45,681 nt of DNA from a bacterium (GCA_024694145.1 JAILKD010000006.1:1-45681); one strand, 5' to 3'. Positions 1 to 9,401 are shown, counted from the stretch's first letter. Program-made: numbers and translations. The notes: generated by a model from the letters alone, not told the origin.

Positions 1-729
1 TTCGTTATAATAACCAATTAAGTCAGTACGTTCCTTCCACATTGGTTGGATTGGTACTACTACTGTTTTATTATTTAAGAATTCTCCAAATGCGTAAGCT
101 AAACTTGTTTTACCTGTACCTGACATACCTTGTAAAATTAATAGCTTTGTTACAGCTAGTCCTGCGATGAAACGTCTAATATCTTTAATATCGTAATATA
201 GCTTTAAATCATGTGCTGCATAATTTCTAAACATATTACAGAAATCTTTTAGACTTATTTTTTCATCATATTTAGGTGGAATATAGTTTTCCATTTCTAA
301 ATCTATTTGAGTTAACATATAAAATCTTGATTCACCATTACTAGCTTCAACTTTAACTTCATCTTCAAGTTGTTCAATATTTGTTTCACTTTCAACTTTA
401 ACATCAGATGTAGCAGTTAAAGTACCTATTGGTCTATCTTGAATAACTTCAAGTTGCTCATCTATTGATTCAATTTTTTTACTAACACCCTTAAATGATT
501 TTTCTATTGTTTTATTGATGTCTTCAACAATATTTCTTCTTTCTTTTTCTATGTCGTTTTCATATCTTTCTTCTAGTGCTTTTAAACTCCTTATTTTGTT
601 TATCATTAAATCAATTAAAATCACAATAATCAAAACAAAGAAAAGTGATAAATATATTACTAACGCAACATTACTAGTTAAAGCTTTAAAAAAACCATTT
701 AATGAAGCATATAAAATATTAAGTTGCAT
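1..729 (-). CDS. Membrane-anchored McrB-like AAA+ ATPase (partial, C-terminus off the left edge)
   Basis: This open frame is missing from the ORF track because it has no stop inside the window. It starts at an ATG preceded by AGGAGTGATATTT, 15 bases after the stop of the GH3-like gene, so the two are almost certainly co-transcribed. The visible 243 residues show one hydrophobic helix (about 21-43), a charged, probably coiled linker (about 45-150), then an ATPase domain with a canonical Walker A, GMSGTGKTSL (about 200-209). The following PMWKERTDLIGYYNE resembles the segment after the P-loop in McrB-type AAA+ ATPases. By family it should be an oligomeric ATP-driven machine, here tethered to the inner face of the membrane. 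The substrate is unknown. The IRRFIAGLAVTKLLIL segment before the P-loop resembles IRSILGAIASSKMIFL in the upstream protein. Confidence 0.75.
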   Translation of the reverse strand, partial: MQLNILYASLNGFFKALTSNVALVIYLSLFFVLIIVILIDLMINKIRSLKALEERYENDIEKERRNIVEDINKTIEKSFKGVSKKIESIDEQLEVIQDRPIGTLTATSDVKVESETNIEQLEDEVKVEASNGESRFYMLTQIDLEMENYIPPKYDEKISLKDFCNMFRNYAAHDLKLYYDIKDIRRFIAGLAVTKLLILQGMSGTGKTSLAYAFGEFLNNKTVVVPIQPMWKERTDLIGYYNE

Positions 730-744
730 AAATATCACTCCTAT

Positions 745-3700
745 CTATAGTGGTTTTTTTAACGCCCTTTCAGTTACAGAAATAGTATCATCACCAACGT
801 GATTTACTATTATATTCTTGAAATTTGATTCATCCATAGCGTTTTTATATGATGTCATAAGTTTAATATATGGAACTATTCTCATAGCTATTGCATAATC
901 CATCACTTCAGTTAAATCACTACCAGCTTCTATCATAATTGATGACATCTTTTCGAATGCTAAAGTCATTCTATTATCAATAACAAATTCTTCTATATTA
1001 GCTAAATCTTCTTCAATATCATCTAGCTTTTTCCAGTTATCTTCATCAATATAATATTTTTCTCTATTTTCTTTAATCTTTTGCTCTAAAAGAGTAAATG
1101 ATAAAGCATAATTAATAGTTGGTTCTTCTTGAATAATTTCATTTTCTCTAATGAATAATTCAACTGATACTGCACTATCAGCTATTTTTTTACTAATATT
1201 TTCCAAATATAATTCATCTTTTGGAATCATTAAGAAGAAAATATTCTTATTAACAAATACATTATCGTCTTCATCATCACTCAATTTAATATTTACTGAA
1301 TTATTTGGATCAAGTGAATAATCAAGGAAATCATCATAAATTGATGTATCATCTACATTTACGTTATACATTGTTTCAACATATATTTTTCTATTATTCT
1401 TTGATGCTTGCAATAAATCATTTGCTAGTTTGCTTCTATAAACTACATCATCACTACTTATTTGCCAGAATAATTTTTCTTTTAAATCTATGTTTTCTAA
1501 ATTAATTGGACTAAATTCATCATTTAAATATTTAGTTAATATTTCAGCAAATTTAAGTGTTAAATTAATATCTTGTGATTTTAAGAAAATCATTTTACTT
1601 GATGCGATTGCACCTAAAATAGATCTAATACTTCTTGGTTCAACAATTAAACCACTATTTAAAGCATAATTTGTTAAATCTTCTGCATAAACCAAGAAAT
1701 CTATCTCCTTTGAATAAGTATTATCATCGATTTCTTCATTAATTGTCTTATCGTATGTATATACTTTTTCAACATCTTCTTCTTTACTATTAGCCTCTTC
1801 AATAACCTCTTCTAAATTTTCAACTTCTTCTACATCTTCTTCATTAATTTCTTCTACTTTTGGCTTTTCATAAGTAACTTCAGAAACCAAATCAAATTTA
1901 TCCATATCACTAATTACTTTTGTAATATCACTATTAATATCATATTCATCTTTAACTTTTTTCTTTCTTAGAGTTAAAACTAAGTAGATAACAAATAAAA
2001 TATCAAATATGGCAATAAGAATAAGTGTTGAAATAGTTACAACCTTGTAATTGTTTTGAAGTAAGTTAGCAACAAACACAAATCCAAAGAAAGCATTGTA
2101 ATATAAGCCAACTAGTATAGCAATAAATAACTTTTTACCTTTTCCATGTGACTCATCATTTTTAATATAAGTATTTTTTAGTTCATCTTCTATAAAGTTT
2201 TGATAAGCCTTCTTTATATTTAATACACGCTCAACATCATTAGTTGCTTTAAAGTCATCATAAACATAGTCATCTAGTTCAACTATTTCACTAAGCATTA
2301 TTCTACCTGCTTCATCACAAATAGAAACTTGATATCTTCCTTTTTTGATTACATATTTCATTTTACTAGCATCAAATACTTTGAAACTAAATTCATCAAA
2401 TGGAATTATGAATTTTATTGACTCGTTTGGTTCAATAAACATTTTCTTAAATCCACATAATTTAAAATCGATATCTTTCGAATCTAATGTTGAAATATAT
2501 AATTGAGCAACTTCATATGAACCTATTGGCCCGCTATTTTTAACTGTAAACATTGCTCCTTTTTTAGCAACATCTAAAGTGCTATAATCAAAAATACCAT
2601 AACCTTGTCCATAGCCAAGAGAATATTCATACTGCTTATTTAATACTTCATCTTTTCCTTCATCTAATACATCATAAATTCTTGTTGTTCTAGCTGATGG
2701 AACATTTATTCCAAATAAACAATCAAATATAGCATTTAGACCAAACTTATTTAAAAAATTTGTCTGAATTAATGCATCAACGTTATCTGTAAAGTTATAT
2801 TCAACATAATCATCAGTATTACAAATTGCAATTATCTTGTTGTTTATTTTTCTTATTTTTTCGATCAAATCTAATTCCTTTTTAGGTAGAGTTTTTGATT
2901 TATTGTTATATTTGCCAAGGAATAATAAAACATACTCTGATTCACTAGCTATTCTTTCTGCTTCTAAATAAACATTTTCTAAATCAATGTCTTCTTCAAT
3001 AAAGCCATGAGCATAGCCAACTATATTTAATCCATATTTTTCTATTACTTCCTTAAAATCAATAGTTCCATCTAAATAATTAAATCTAGTCGCAAAATCT
3101 CCTATGATACCTACTTTTGGTTGTCCTTCAATCGGAAGTATTCCATTATTTTTAAGTAACATAATAGATTCACAAATATCACTAGTAATTTCTACTTCGT
3201 TAATTTCAACTTTTCCTCTACTAGAAATCTTAAATGAATCATCAAGCGCTAATAACATAGAGAAATTATCATTAACTATTTTATCTAGCATTTCACTTGA
3301 TATAATTAAGCCTTGATCCTTTAAATCTTCAAATTCAGCATTACTAATAATTCCATTAGCCAAATTAGACATTTCAACTTCATATCTATCTAGTGCATTT
3401 AAAATTGCTTCTTTTGCATTATCATAGAAAATAAAAATTGCTCCATTATTTAATGCATAAATAGAATCTTCATCACAACTTGCTTCAAAAAACTTAAAGC
3501 CCTTAAATCCTGTTTTCTTATTAACAAAATCCAAAGAGTCCTTAGTTTTAAGAATAATCGATGTAGGATTACTACTTAATGCGATTAAGTATGGAGTCAC
3601 ATCATTAAAATCAAATTTATCATAATATATTCTTGGAAAATCAGTTATACATGAAAAATATCCTTTATTATTTATAGCTTCAATTTCAAGTTTAGAAAAA

Positions 3701-4035
3701 AAACCTAATAAATAATTATCAGGATAAATACCATCGATATAACGTTTCAAACTATCTTTTATTTCAATGCCAAAAACTGTATTAAAAGAGTTAATGGATT
3801 CGTATATGTTAGAAAAATATTTATGAGCAAAATTTATTCCCCATGAAGAAAGAAGCGATTTGTAGCTTATTTTTAAATCACTTTTTGCTCCTGTTAAATC
3901 ATATGCCTTTTTTATTTCAAAAGTAGGTAGATCATAGTTTTCTACCTTAATACTTTTATACTTTTCACCAGATGTAATAAAACTTATTTTTTCATCTAAT
4001 GATAAATTTCTAATAATGGATTCAAACTTTAACAT
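745..4035 (-). CDS. Membrane protein: degenerate GH3 beta-glucosidase-like fold, two TM helices, AAA-like C-terminal domain
   Basis: The start is set at the second Met of the ORF (MLKFESII), which has GGAGG eight bases upstream; length 1096 aa. Residues 1-610 follow the GH3 order: a TIM-barrel-like part opening LSLDEKISFI, the LLKNNGILPIEG entry to the alpha/beta domain, and an Fn3-like end (VAQLYIS…GFKKMFIEPNESIKF). The catalytic positions are lost: SDW aligns with FEA (Glu184), the KH pair aligns with T131-D132, and the DGPHG loop is replaced. There is no signal peptide. Two helices (about 635-658 and 664-690) anchor it, so both large domains are predicted cytosolic. Residues 691-770 are acidic. 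The final 300 residues resemble a P-loop-less McrB-type AAA domain. A catalytic glucosidase role is unlikely; the function is unknown, probably joint with the ATPase encoded downstream. Confidence 0.8.
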   Translation of the reverse strand: MLKFESIIRNLSLDEKISFITSGEKYKSIKVENYDLPTFEIKKAYDLTGAKSDLKISYKSLLSSWGINFAHKYFSNIYESINSFNTVFGIEIKDSLKRYIDGIYPDNYLLGFFSKLEIEAINNKGYFSCITDFPRIYYDKFDFNDVTPYLIALSSNPTSIILKTKDSLDFVNKKTGFKGFKFFEASCDEDSIYALNNGAIFIFYDNAKEAILNALDRYEVEMSNLANGIISNAEFEDLKDQGLIISSEMLDKIVNDNFSMLLALDDSFKISSRGKVEINEVEITSDICESIMLLKNNGILPIEGQPKVGIIGDFATRFNYLDGTIDFKEVIEKYGLNIVGYAHGFIEEDIDLENVYLEAERIASESEYVLLFLGKYNNKSKTLPKKELDLIEKIRKINNKIIAICNTDDYVEYNFTDNVDALIQTNFLNKFGLNAIFDCLFGINVPSARTTRIYDVLDEGKDEVLNKQYEYSLGYGQGYGIFDYSTLDVAKKGAMFTVKNSGPIGSYEVAQLYISTLDSKDIDFKLCGFKKMFIEPNESIKFIIPFDEFSFKVFDASKMKYVIKKGRYQVSICDEAGRIMLSEIVELDDYVYDDFKATNDVERVLNIKKAYQNFIEDELKNTYIKNDESHGKGKKLFIAILVGLYYNAFFGFVFVANLLQNNYKVVTISTLILIAIFDILFVIYLVLTLRKKKVKDEYDINSDITKVISDMDKFDLVSEVTYEKPKVEEINEEDVEEVENLEEVIEEANSKEEDVEKVYTYDKTINEEIDDNTYSKEIDFLVYAEDLTNYALNSGLIVEPRSIRSILGAIASSKMIFLKSQDINLTLKFAEILTKYLNDEFSPINLENIDLKEKLFWQISSDDVVYRSKLANDLLQASKNNRKIYVETMYNVNVDDTSIYDDFLDYSLDPNNSVNIKLSDDEDDNVFVNKNIFFLMIPKDELYLENISKKIADSAVSVELFIRENEIIQEEPTINYALSFTLLEQKIKENREKYYIDEDNWKKLDDIEEDLANIEEFVIDNRMTLAFEKMSSIMIEAGSDLTEVMDYAIAMRIVPYIKLMTSYKNAMDESNFKNIIVNHVGDDTISVTERALKKPL

Positions 4036-4105
4036 AACGAAACCTCCACCAGTCCAATTTTTCATACATTAAAATAAAAATTATATATTAAATTTTTATA
4101 TATAT

Positions 4106-4133
4106 AGTATAGATAACTCTATTTTACTCCCAA
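4106..4133 (-). promoter_or_regulatory. Possible promoter of the GH3-like/AAA operon
   Basis: On the minus strand TATACT (-10) lies 16 bases from TTGGGA, a weak -35 match. It sits about 70 bases before the ATG in an AT-rich gap free of genes. The -10 is convincing and the -35 is not. Confidence 0.35.
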
Positions 4134-4210
4134 ATGAAAGCATTTTCAAGAAAATTTATTATTATTAATAATAATTAACTAATAATTGACAAAATGTTTA
4201 ATTTTTAGTT

Positions 4211-4241
4211 AAAAATAAAAAACGGCTTAATTTAGCCGTTT
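4211..4241 (-). terminator. Intrinsic terminator of the ftsY-ylxM-ffh operon
   Basis: An eight-base stem, AAACGGCT/AGCCGTTT, is followed on the minus strand by TTTTATTTTT. It lies two bases after the ffh stop codon. Confidence 0.85.
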
Positions 4242-4242
4242 A

Positions 4243-5640
4243 TTACTTTCTTTTATATACAGATTGTGGAGCAACGCTATTTTGTCTTGGAACTTGTCCA
4301 TTTTGCATTTTTCTTTGCATTTCTTGCATATCAGCTTCACTCATTCCACTCATTTGTTTAGCTACTTGTTTTTGACGTTCTAGTGTTTTACGTAGGTTAT
4401 TTACTTCTGTAACACTTCTACCGCTACCCTTAGCAATACGTTCTCTACGTTTAGATGATTTATCAATTAAATCAGGATTCTTTCTTTCTTCATCAGTCAT
4501 AGAGCCAATGATAGCTTCCATATATTCAAATTGCTTATCATCCATATTACGAGCAGCTTCTCTAACTTGTTTCATACCAGGAAGTAAGCCTAATATTTTT
4601 GATGAACCAATACGCTTTATCATTTTAAATTGCTTTAACAAATCATAATAGTTATACTTATTACTCATTAATTTTTCTACCATAGACATTGCTTCATCTT
4701 CATCTATATTTTCAGTAACCTTCTCAATTAATGTTAAAGTATCACCCATACCCAAGATTCTTTGAGCCATTCTATCAGGATGGAAAACATCTAAGGCATC
4801 CAATTTTTCACCTGTACCAATAAACTTAATAGGTACTCCTGTAATGTGTCTAATTGATAGTGCTGCACCACCACGTGTATCACCATCTAGTTTAGTTAAA
4901 ATACAGCCTGTTGCATTTAATTTTTCATGGAATGTTTTAGCTACATTTACTGCATCTTGACCAGTCATTGCATCTACTACTAATAATACTTCATCTGGTT
5001 TAGCTACTTGTTTAACTTTAACTAGTTCTTCCATCATATCTTCATCAATATGAAGTCTACCTGCAGTATCTATGATTACTGTATCATAGCCATGTTCTTT
5101 AGCATATACTAATCCATTTTGAACAATATCCCAAGCCTTTTTATTTACACCTTCATCATGAACGTATACATTTAATTGCTTACCAATTTGTACTAATTGA
5201 TCAACGGCAGCTGGTCTATAAATATCAGCAGCAATAAGCATTGGGTTTTTCTTTTCATATTTTCTTAAGTAGTTAGCAAGTTTACCAATTGCTGTTGTTT
5301 TACCAGCACCTTGTAAACCCATTGTCATAATTACTGACATACCTTGCATTTTTAAATTAATACCTGATGCATCATCACCCATAATACGCTTTAATTCATC
5401 AAATACAATTTTTACTACTTGTTGTCCTGGATTTAAACCATGTAAGATCTTTTCTCCTAAAGCTTGTTCTTTAACATTTTGTGTAAATTCTTTTACTACT
5501 TTGTAGTTAACATCTGCTTCTAGAAGTGATAATCTTACATCACGCATCATTTCATCAATATCTTTTTCATTAAGCTTACCACGGCCTGTTACTCTACGTA
5601 GGGCCATTTGTAATCTATCTGATAAGTTTTCAAAAGCCAT
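4243..5640 (-). CDS. ffh: Signal recognition particle protein Ffh (SRP54)
   Basis: This is the GTPase subunit of the signal recognition particle. It binds 4.5S RNA and signal sequences of nascent membrane and secreted proteins and docks on FtsY. All parts of the 465-residue family member are present: the N domain, then a G domain with GLQGAGKTT (about 107), DIYRPAAVDQL, DTAGRLH and TKLDGDTRGG, then the Met-rich M domain with the RNA-binding SGRS segment near residue 405. The start has AAGGGTGA upstream. It is the last gene of ftsY-ylxM-ffh, ten bases after ylxM, and is followed directly by a terminator. Nothing in it departs from the family. Confidence 0.98.
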   Translation of the reverse strand: MAFENLSDRLQMALRRVTGRGKLNEKDIDEMMRDVRLSLLEADVNYKVVKEFTQNVKEQALGEKILHGLNPGQQVVKIVFDELKRIMGDDASGINLKMQGMSVIMTMGLQGAGKTTAIGKLANYLRKYEKKNPMLIAADIYRPAAVDQLVQIGKQLNVYVHDEGVNKKAWDIVQNGLVYAKEHGYDTVIIDTAGRLHIDEDMMEELVKVKQVAKPDEVLLVVDAMTGQDAVNVAKTFHEKLNATGCILTKLDGDTRGGAALSIRHITGVPIKFIGTGEKLDALDVFHPDRMAQRILGMGDTLTLIEKVTENIDEDEAMSMVEKLMSNKYNYYDLLKQFKMIKRIGSSKILGLLPGMKQVREAARNMDDKQFEYMEAIIGSMTDEERKNPDLIDKSSKRRERIAKGSGRSVTEVNNLRKTLERQKQVAKQMSGMSEADMQEMQRKMQNGQVPRQNSVAPQSVYKRK

Positions 5641-5650
5641 TCTATCACCC

Positions 5651-5962
5651 TTAATCTATATTTTTTAATTCTTCTATTAAACTATCATTATACTTTTTTT
5701 CTAATTCTTCAATTATCTCATTTCTCTTGTTAGACTTTTCTAATAAATGAAGTTTTTCTTCATAATCTAATAAAATCTTGCATGTTTTTTTTATGTTATC
5801 ATAAATAGCATTTCTACTTAAATTATTATCACTAGCAATCTCTCCTAGAGAGTTATCAAAGAAATAATACATTTCAAAATAATTTCTTTGTTTTTCAGTT
5901 AATAATTCCTTATAGAAATCGTATAACTGACTCATTTTCTCCTTTTCGATTAAATCAATCAT
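5651..5962 (-). CDS. ylxM: YlxM-family SRP-associated helix-turn-helix protein
   Basis: A 103-residue helical protein with the sigma-70 region 4-like layout typical of YlxM (UPF0122): LTEKQRNYFEMYYFFDNSLGEI near the start, then a helix-turn-helix around NNLSRNAIYDNIKK. The family is found almost only next to ffh/ftsY and, in streptococci, modulates SRP-FtsY GTPase activity. Here it sits between the two, three bases after the ftsY stop. Its ribosome binding site (CAGGAG) lies within the last ftsY codons, which suggests translational coupling. A second Met (MSQLYDF) is a possible alternative start. Confidence 0.92.
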   Translation of the reverse strand: MIDLIEKEKMSQLYDFYKELLTEKQRNYFEMYYFFDNSLGEIASDNNLSRNAIYDNIKKTCKILLDYEEKLHLLEKSNKRNEIIEELEKKYNDSLIEELKNID

Positions 5963-5965
5963 AAG

Positions 5966-6934
5966 CTACTCCTGATCAAAGAAATCTGCGAACAATCCAT
6001 AAATATATTGCTCAATATCAAATGTATCTAAATCTTCTAATTGTTCACCCATACCAACAAGTTTTATAGGTGTACCCATTTCTTGACGAATAGCTAAAAC
6101 AATTCCACCCTTAGCTGTACCATCAAGCTTAGTTAAAACAATACCACTTACATCTGTAGTCTCACTAAATATCTTAGCTTGACTCATACCATTTTGTCCT
6201 GTTGTAGCATCTATTACAAGTAGTGTCTCATGAGGTGCACCAGGCATTTCTCTAGAGATAACTTTCTTTATTTTTTCTAATTCTTTCATTAAGTTAACTT
6301 TGTTTTGTAATCTACCTGCAGTATCGCAAATTAATACATCATATTTTTCCTTTTTAGCTTTAGTAATAGCATCAAACATAACACTTGATGGATCACTTCC
6401 CGCTTCTTTTGTGACAATATCTACACCAACTCTTTTAGCCCATACTTCAAGTTGTTCAATTGCACCTGCTCTAAATGTATCTCCTGCTGCAAGTAAAACT
6501 TTCTTCTTTTCTTTTTTAAGCTTATAAGCTAATTTAGCAATTGTAGTAGTTTTACCAACACCATTAACTCCAACAAATAAATATACTGTTAAACCATCTG
6601 GATTAGTTTTTAAATTGGCATTAACAACTTCTCCATTTAAGTATATTTCAAACATCTTATCAACAATAATTTCTTGTAATAAAGATGGGTCTTTTATATT
6701 TTGTTTTTCAACTTCAAGTTTTATATCATCCATGAATTTAATAACTGTATCTACACCAATATCAGCCATGATAAACATTTCTTCTAGTTCATCAAACAAT
6801 TCATCATCTATTAATTTTTTACTACTTAGTAATTTCTTTAAATTGCCTAGAACACCTGTTCTAGTTTTATTCATACCAAGTTTGTATTTATTATCTTTTT
6901 TCTTACTTCCAAATAATCTTGAAAATAGTCCCAT
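5966..6934 (-). CDS. ftsY: Signal recognition particle receptor FtsY
   Basis: This is the SRP receptor GTPase that pairs with Ffh at the membrane. The start is placed at MGLFSRLFGSKKK, 33 bases inside the ORF, because AGGAAAGG precedes it; length 322 aa. A short basic, amphipathic N-terminus takes the place of the long acidic A domain of E. coli FtsY, as is usual in Firmicutes. The NG domain shows GVNGVGKTTTIAKLA, DTFRAGAIEQL, DTAGRLQNK and TKLDGTAKGG in order. It is the first gene of the SRP operon and has its own promoter just after the topA terminator. Confidence 0.97.
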   Translation of the reverse strand: MGLFSRLFGSKKKDNKYKLGMNKTRTGVLGNLKKLLSSKKLIDDELFDELEEMFIMADIGVDTVIKFMDDIKLEVEKQNIKDPSLLQEIIVDKMFEIYLNGEVVNANLKTNPDGLTVYLFVGVNGVGKTTTIAKLAYKLKKEKKKVLLAAGDTFRAGAIEQLEVWAKRVGVDIVTKEAGSDPSSVMFDAITKAKKEKYDVLICDTAGRLQNKVNLMKELEKIKKVISREMPGAPHETLLVIDATTGQNGMSQAKIFSETTDVSGIVLTKLDGTAKGGIVLAIRQEMGTPIKLVGMGEQLEDLDTFDIEQYIYGLFADFFDQE

Positions 6935-6957
6935 AGTATCAAAACCTTTCCTAATAT

Positions 6958-6986
6958 ATAATAACATACTTTTTACTATAAGTAAA
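6958..6986 (-). promoter_or_regulatory. Likely promoter of ftsY-ylxM-ffh
   Basis: Minus-strand TTTACT and TATTAT are separated by 17 bases, 24 bases before the ftsY ATG and immediately after the topA terminator. Confidence 0.5.
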
Positions 6987-6989
6987 AGA

Positions 6990-7033
6990 AAAATTAAAAA
7001 AAGAAAAATAGCTTGAAATCAATCAAGCTATTT
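6990..7033 (-). terminator. Intrinsic terminator of topA
   Basis: An 11-base stem, AAATAGCTTGA/TCAAGCTATTT, is followed on the minus strand by TTCTTTTTTTAATTTTTC. The topA stop codon lies inside the 5' arm. Confidence 0.88.
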
Positions 7034-9277
7034 ACAATCTTTATTTAAACATTTAAGTTCGCCATCTACTTCATATAAAACCTTACCACATTTAGGACAA
7101 GTTTTATATGATGGCTTATATTGTGTAACAAATTTACACTTAGGATAATTACTGCATCCATAGAAAGAATTTCCCGATTTAGAGCCTTTTTTTGCTGTTC
7201 TTAAAATTAAGTGTCCACTCTTACATTCAGGGCATTTAATTACTTCTTCTTCCTTGCCACAGTTAGGATTTGAGCATATTACATTACCATCATCATCAAT
7301 TACAAGTGGCCTACCACAAGTTGGGCATAACTCTCCATTTGGTTTATATTGAGATGTAAAAGTACACTTAGGGAAGTTATTACAAGCATAGAATTCCTTA
7401 CCCTTAGTTCTACCTTTTTTACTAATTCTAACAACAATACTTCCTGTCTTACATAAAGGGCAAGTCATATCTTCAACTTCTTTTGAAGTAGTCATTTCAT
7501 TTGTTACAACGAACTTACATTTTGGATATGCACTACATGCTTCAAACTCACCATATTTACTCTTTCGCATAACTAGTGGGCTTCCACAAACAGGACAGAA
7601 ATTACCAGTAGTTGGAACAACTGTATCCATATTTTCTTTAGCGTAATCTATTTCACGTTCAAATGTAGGATAGAAATCACTAATGATTTTTTCACCGCTT
7701 ACTTCATCACTAGCTACTCTATCTAGATCGTGTTCCATATTAGCTGTAAATTCAACATTTATAATATCGGAGAAATATTCATCAAGCTTATTAATTGTAA
7801 GCATTCCTTTTTCAGTAGGTTCAATTAATCTCTTTTCAGTTTTAATATACTTCTTTGATTTATTCTTTCTAATTGTTTCAGCATAAGTAGATGGTCTACC
7901 AATACCTTTTTCTTCCATTTCTTTAATTAAAGTTGCTTCTGTATATCTAGTTGGTGGTTGTGTAAAGTGCTTATTACCACTAACTTCTTTAGCATGTAGA
8001 ATATCTCCTGCTTTTAAAGTTGGAAGCATTTCTAGTTTTGGTGAACCCATAACTTTTGTATAGCCATCAAATAATTCTTTTTCACCCTTAGTTTTAAAGA
8101 TTAAACCATTATTATCTAAAACTACATTTGTTACTTCTACAGCAAGTGGAGCCATTAAGCTAGCTAATGCTCTATTATAGATTAATTGATATAATTTAAA
8201 TTCATCTACTGTTAAATAATCTTTAATAGATTCAGGTGTATTTTCAATATATGTAGGTCTAATAGCTTCATGTGCATCTTGGCTTAAAGCAACATTTTTA
8301 TGCTTTGTTTTACCTAAATATTCTTTACCATAGTTTTCTTCAATAAACTTATATGCATGACTTAAAAATGCATCTGATAATCTATCTGAGTCAGTACGCA
8401 TATAAGTAATTAATCCCTTTAACTGGCCATTTACTTCTTTTCCTTCGTAAAGAGTTTGAGCAATTCTCATAGTCTTTGTAGAATCAAAATTAAGTTTGCT
8501 TGAAGCATCTTGTTGAAGTGTTGAAGTAATATATGGTGGTTTTGATTCCCTCTTAGATTCTTTAACATCTACGCTTTTAACAACAAAATCATCAGTTAAT
8601 AAATTCAAGTATTTATTACATTCTTCTTCGCTTTTAATTTCAAGTTTCTTTCCATTATATTCACTTGCTTGTATTTTTGTTTTACCAAAATCAGCATCGA
8701 TAGTATAATATTCTTCAGGATTAAAAGCACTTATTTCTTTTTCTCTATCAACAATTAATTTTAAGGCAACACTTTGTACACGTCCTGCAGATTCACTTTT
8801 TATTTTAGATTTCATCAAGCCTGATAGCTCAAAACCGATTATTCTATCTAAAATACGTCTAGTTTCTTGACTTTCAGTTAATTCCATATCAATCTTTCTT
8901 GGATGTTCTAAAGCCTCTATAATTGCGTTTTTTGTAATTTCGTTAAATACAACTCTATTGTCATCTTCTAAACTTAACCCTAAAACTTGTGCTAAATGCC
9001 AACTAATAGCTTCTCCTTCACGGTCAGGGTCGGTTGCAAGATATACTTTATTTCCAGCACACTTACTCTTAAGCTCATTAACAGTTTTAATCTTTTCTGG
9101 AATTATTTCATAAATAGGTTTAAATTTATTTTCAATATCAACCCCAAGACCTTTCTTGCCTTTAGTTGATAAATCTCTAATATGACCTACAGATGATAAG
9201 ACTTGATATTCATTTTTTAGATACCCCTCAATAGTCTTTGCTTTTGAAGGCGACTCTACGATTAAAATCTTTTTCAT
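7028..9277 (-). CDS. topA: DNA topoisomerase I (type IA)
   Basis: Relaxes negative supercoils by single-strand passage. The start is set at MKKILIVESPSKAKTIEGYL (AAGGAGTGACCCAT upstream), not at the ORF-track start 24 codons earlier, which overlaps the promoter. The 749 residues contain the Toprim domain (VESPSKA, then DPDREGE), the active-site tyrosine in LITYMRTDSDRLS, and HEAIRPT. The C-terminus carries a run of CPxC…CxxxPKC zinc-ribbon modules (CPVCGSPL, CPLCKTGS, CPTCGRPL, CPECKSGH, CPKCGKVL). I count five, a long series for this family. It is a single-gene unit with its own strong promoter and terminator. Confidence 0.97.
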   Translation of the reverse strand: MKKILIVESPSKAKTIEGYLKNEYQVLSSVGHIRDLSTKGKKGLGVDIENKFKPIYEIIPEKIKTVNELKSKCAGNKVYLATDPDREGEAISWHLAQVLGLSLEDDNRVVFNEITKNAIIEALEHPRKIDMELTESQETRRILDRIIGFELSGLMKSKIKSESAGRVQSVALKLIVDREKEISAFNPEEYYTIDADFGKTKIQASEYNGKKLEIKSEEECNKYLNLLTDDFVVKSVDVKESKRESKPPYITSTLQQDASSKLNFDSTKTMRIAQTLYEGKEVNGQLKGLITYMRTDSDRLSDAFLSHAYKFIEENYGKEYLGKTKHKNVALSQDAHEAIRPTYIENTPESIKDYLTVDEFKLYQLIYNRALASLMAPLAVEVTNVVLDNNGLIFKTKGEKELFDGYTKVMGSPKLEMLPTLKAGDILHAKEVSGNKHFTQPPTRYTEATLIKEMEEKGIGRPSTYAETIRKNKSKKYIKTEKRLIEPTEKGMLTINKLDEYFSDIINVEFTANMEHDLDRVASDEVSGEKIISDFYPTFEREIDYAKENMDTVVPTTGNFCPVCGSPLVMRKSKYGEFEACSAYPKCKFVVTNEMTTSKEVEDMTCPLCKTGSIVVRISKKGRTKGKEFYACNNFPKCTFTSQYKPNGELCPTCGRPLVIDDDGNVICSNPNCGKEEEVIKCPECKSGHLILRTAKKGSKSGNSFYGCSNYPKCKFVTQYKPSYKTCPKCGKVLYEVDGELKCLNKDCK

Positions 9278-9302
9278 ATGGGTCACTCCTTTTTCCTTAT
9301 TT

Positions 9303-9333
9303 ATTATATAATAGATGCCCTTATGGTTGTCAA
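9303..9333 (-). promoter_or_regulatory. topA promoter
   Basis: The minus strand has a perfect -35 TTGACA, with TATATA after 17 bases (or TATAAT after 19). The -10 ends about 25 bases before the topA ATG. Confidence 0.8.
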
Positions 9334-9350
9334 CACCCATTTTAGGCAAT

Positions 9351-9379
9351 AAAAAAACCTTATTTTAAATAAAATAAGG
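9351..9379 (-). terminator. Intrinsic terminator of the ftsK…rnhB operon
   Basis: A perfect 10-base inverted repeat, CCTTATTTTA/TAAAATAAGG, with a two-base loop is followed on the minus strand by seven T's. It lies downstream of rnhB. Confidence 0.8.
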
Positions 9380-9401
9380 AAATTTTTTGAAAAATTTTAT
9401 T

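Noticed and set aside
745-2100. GH3 gene as a secreted beta-glucosidase
   Set aside because: No signal peptide and catalytic residues replaced; the annotation by fold alone would mislead.
4150-4200. ATTATTATTAATAATAATTA stretch as a regulatory repeat
   Set aside because: Simple AT-rich sequence with chance dyad symmetry in a low-GC genome.
6615-7016. 133-aa plus-strand ORF across the ftsY start
   Set aside because: Ser/Phe/Ile-rich antisense shadow of ftsY that also runs through the ftsY promoter and topA terminator.
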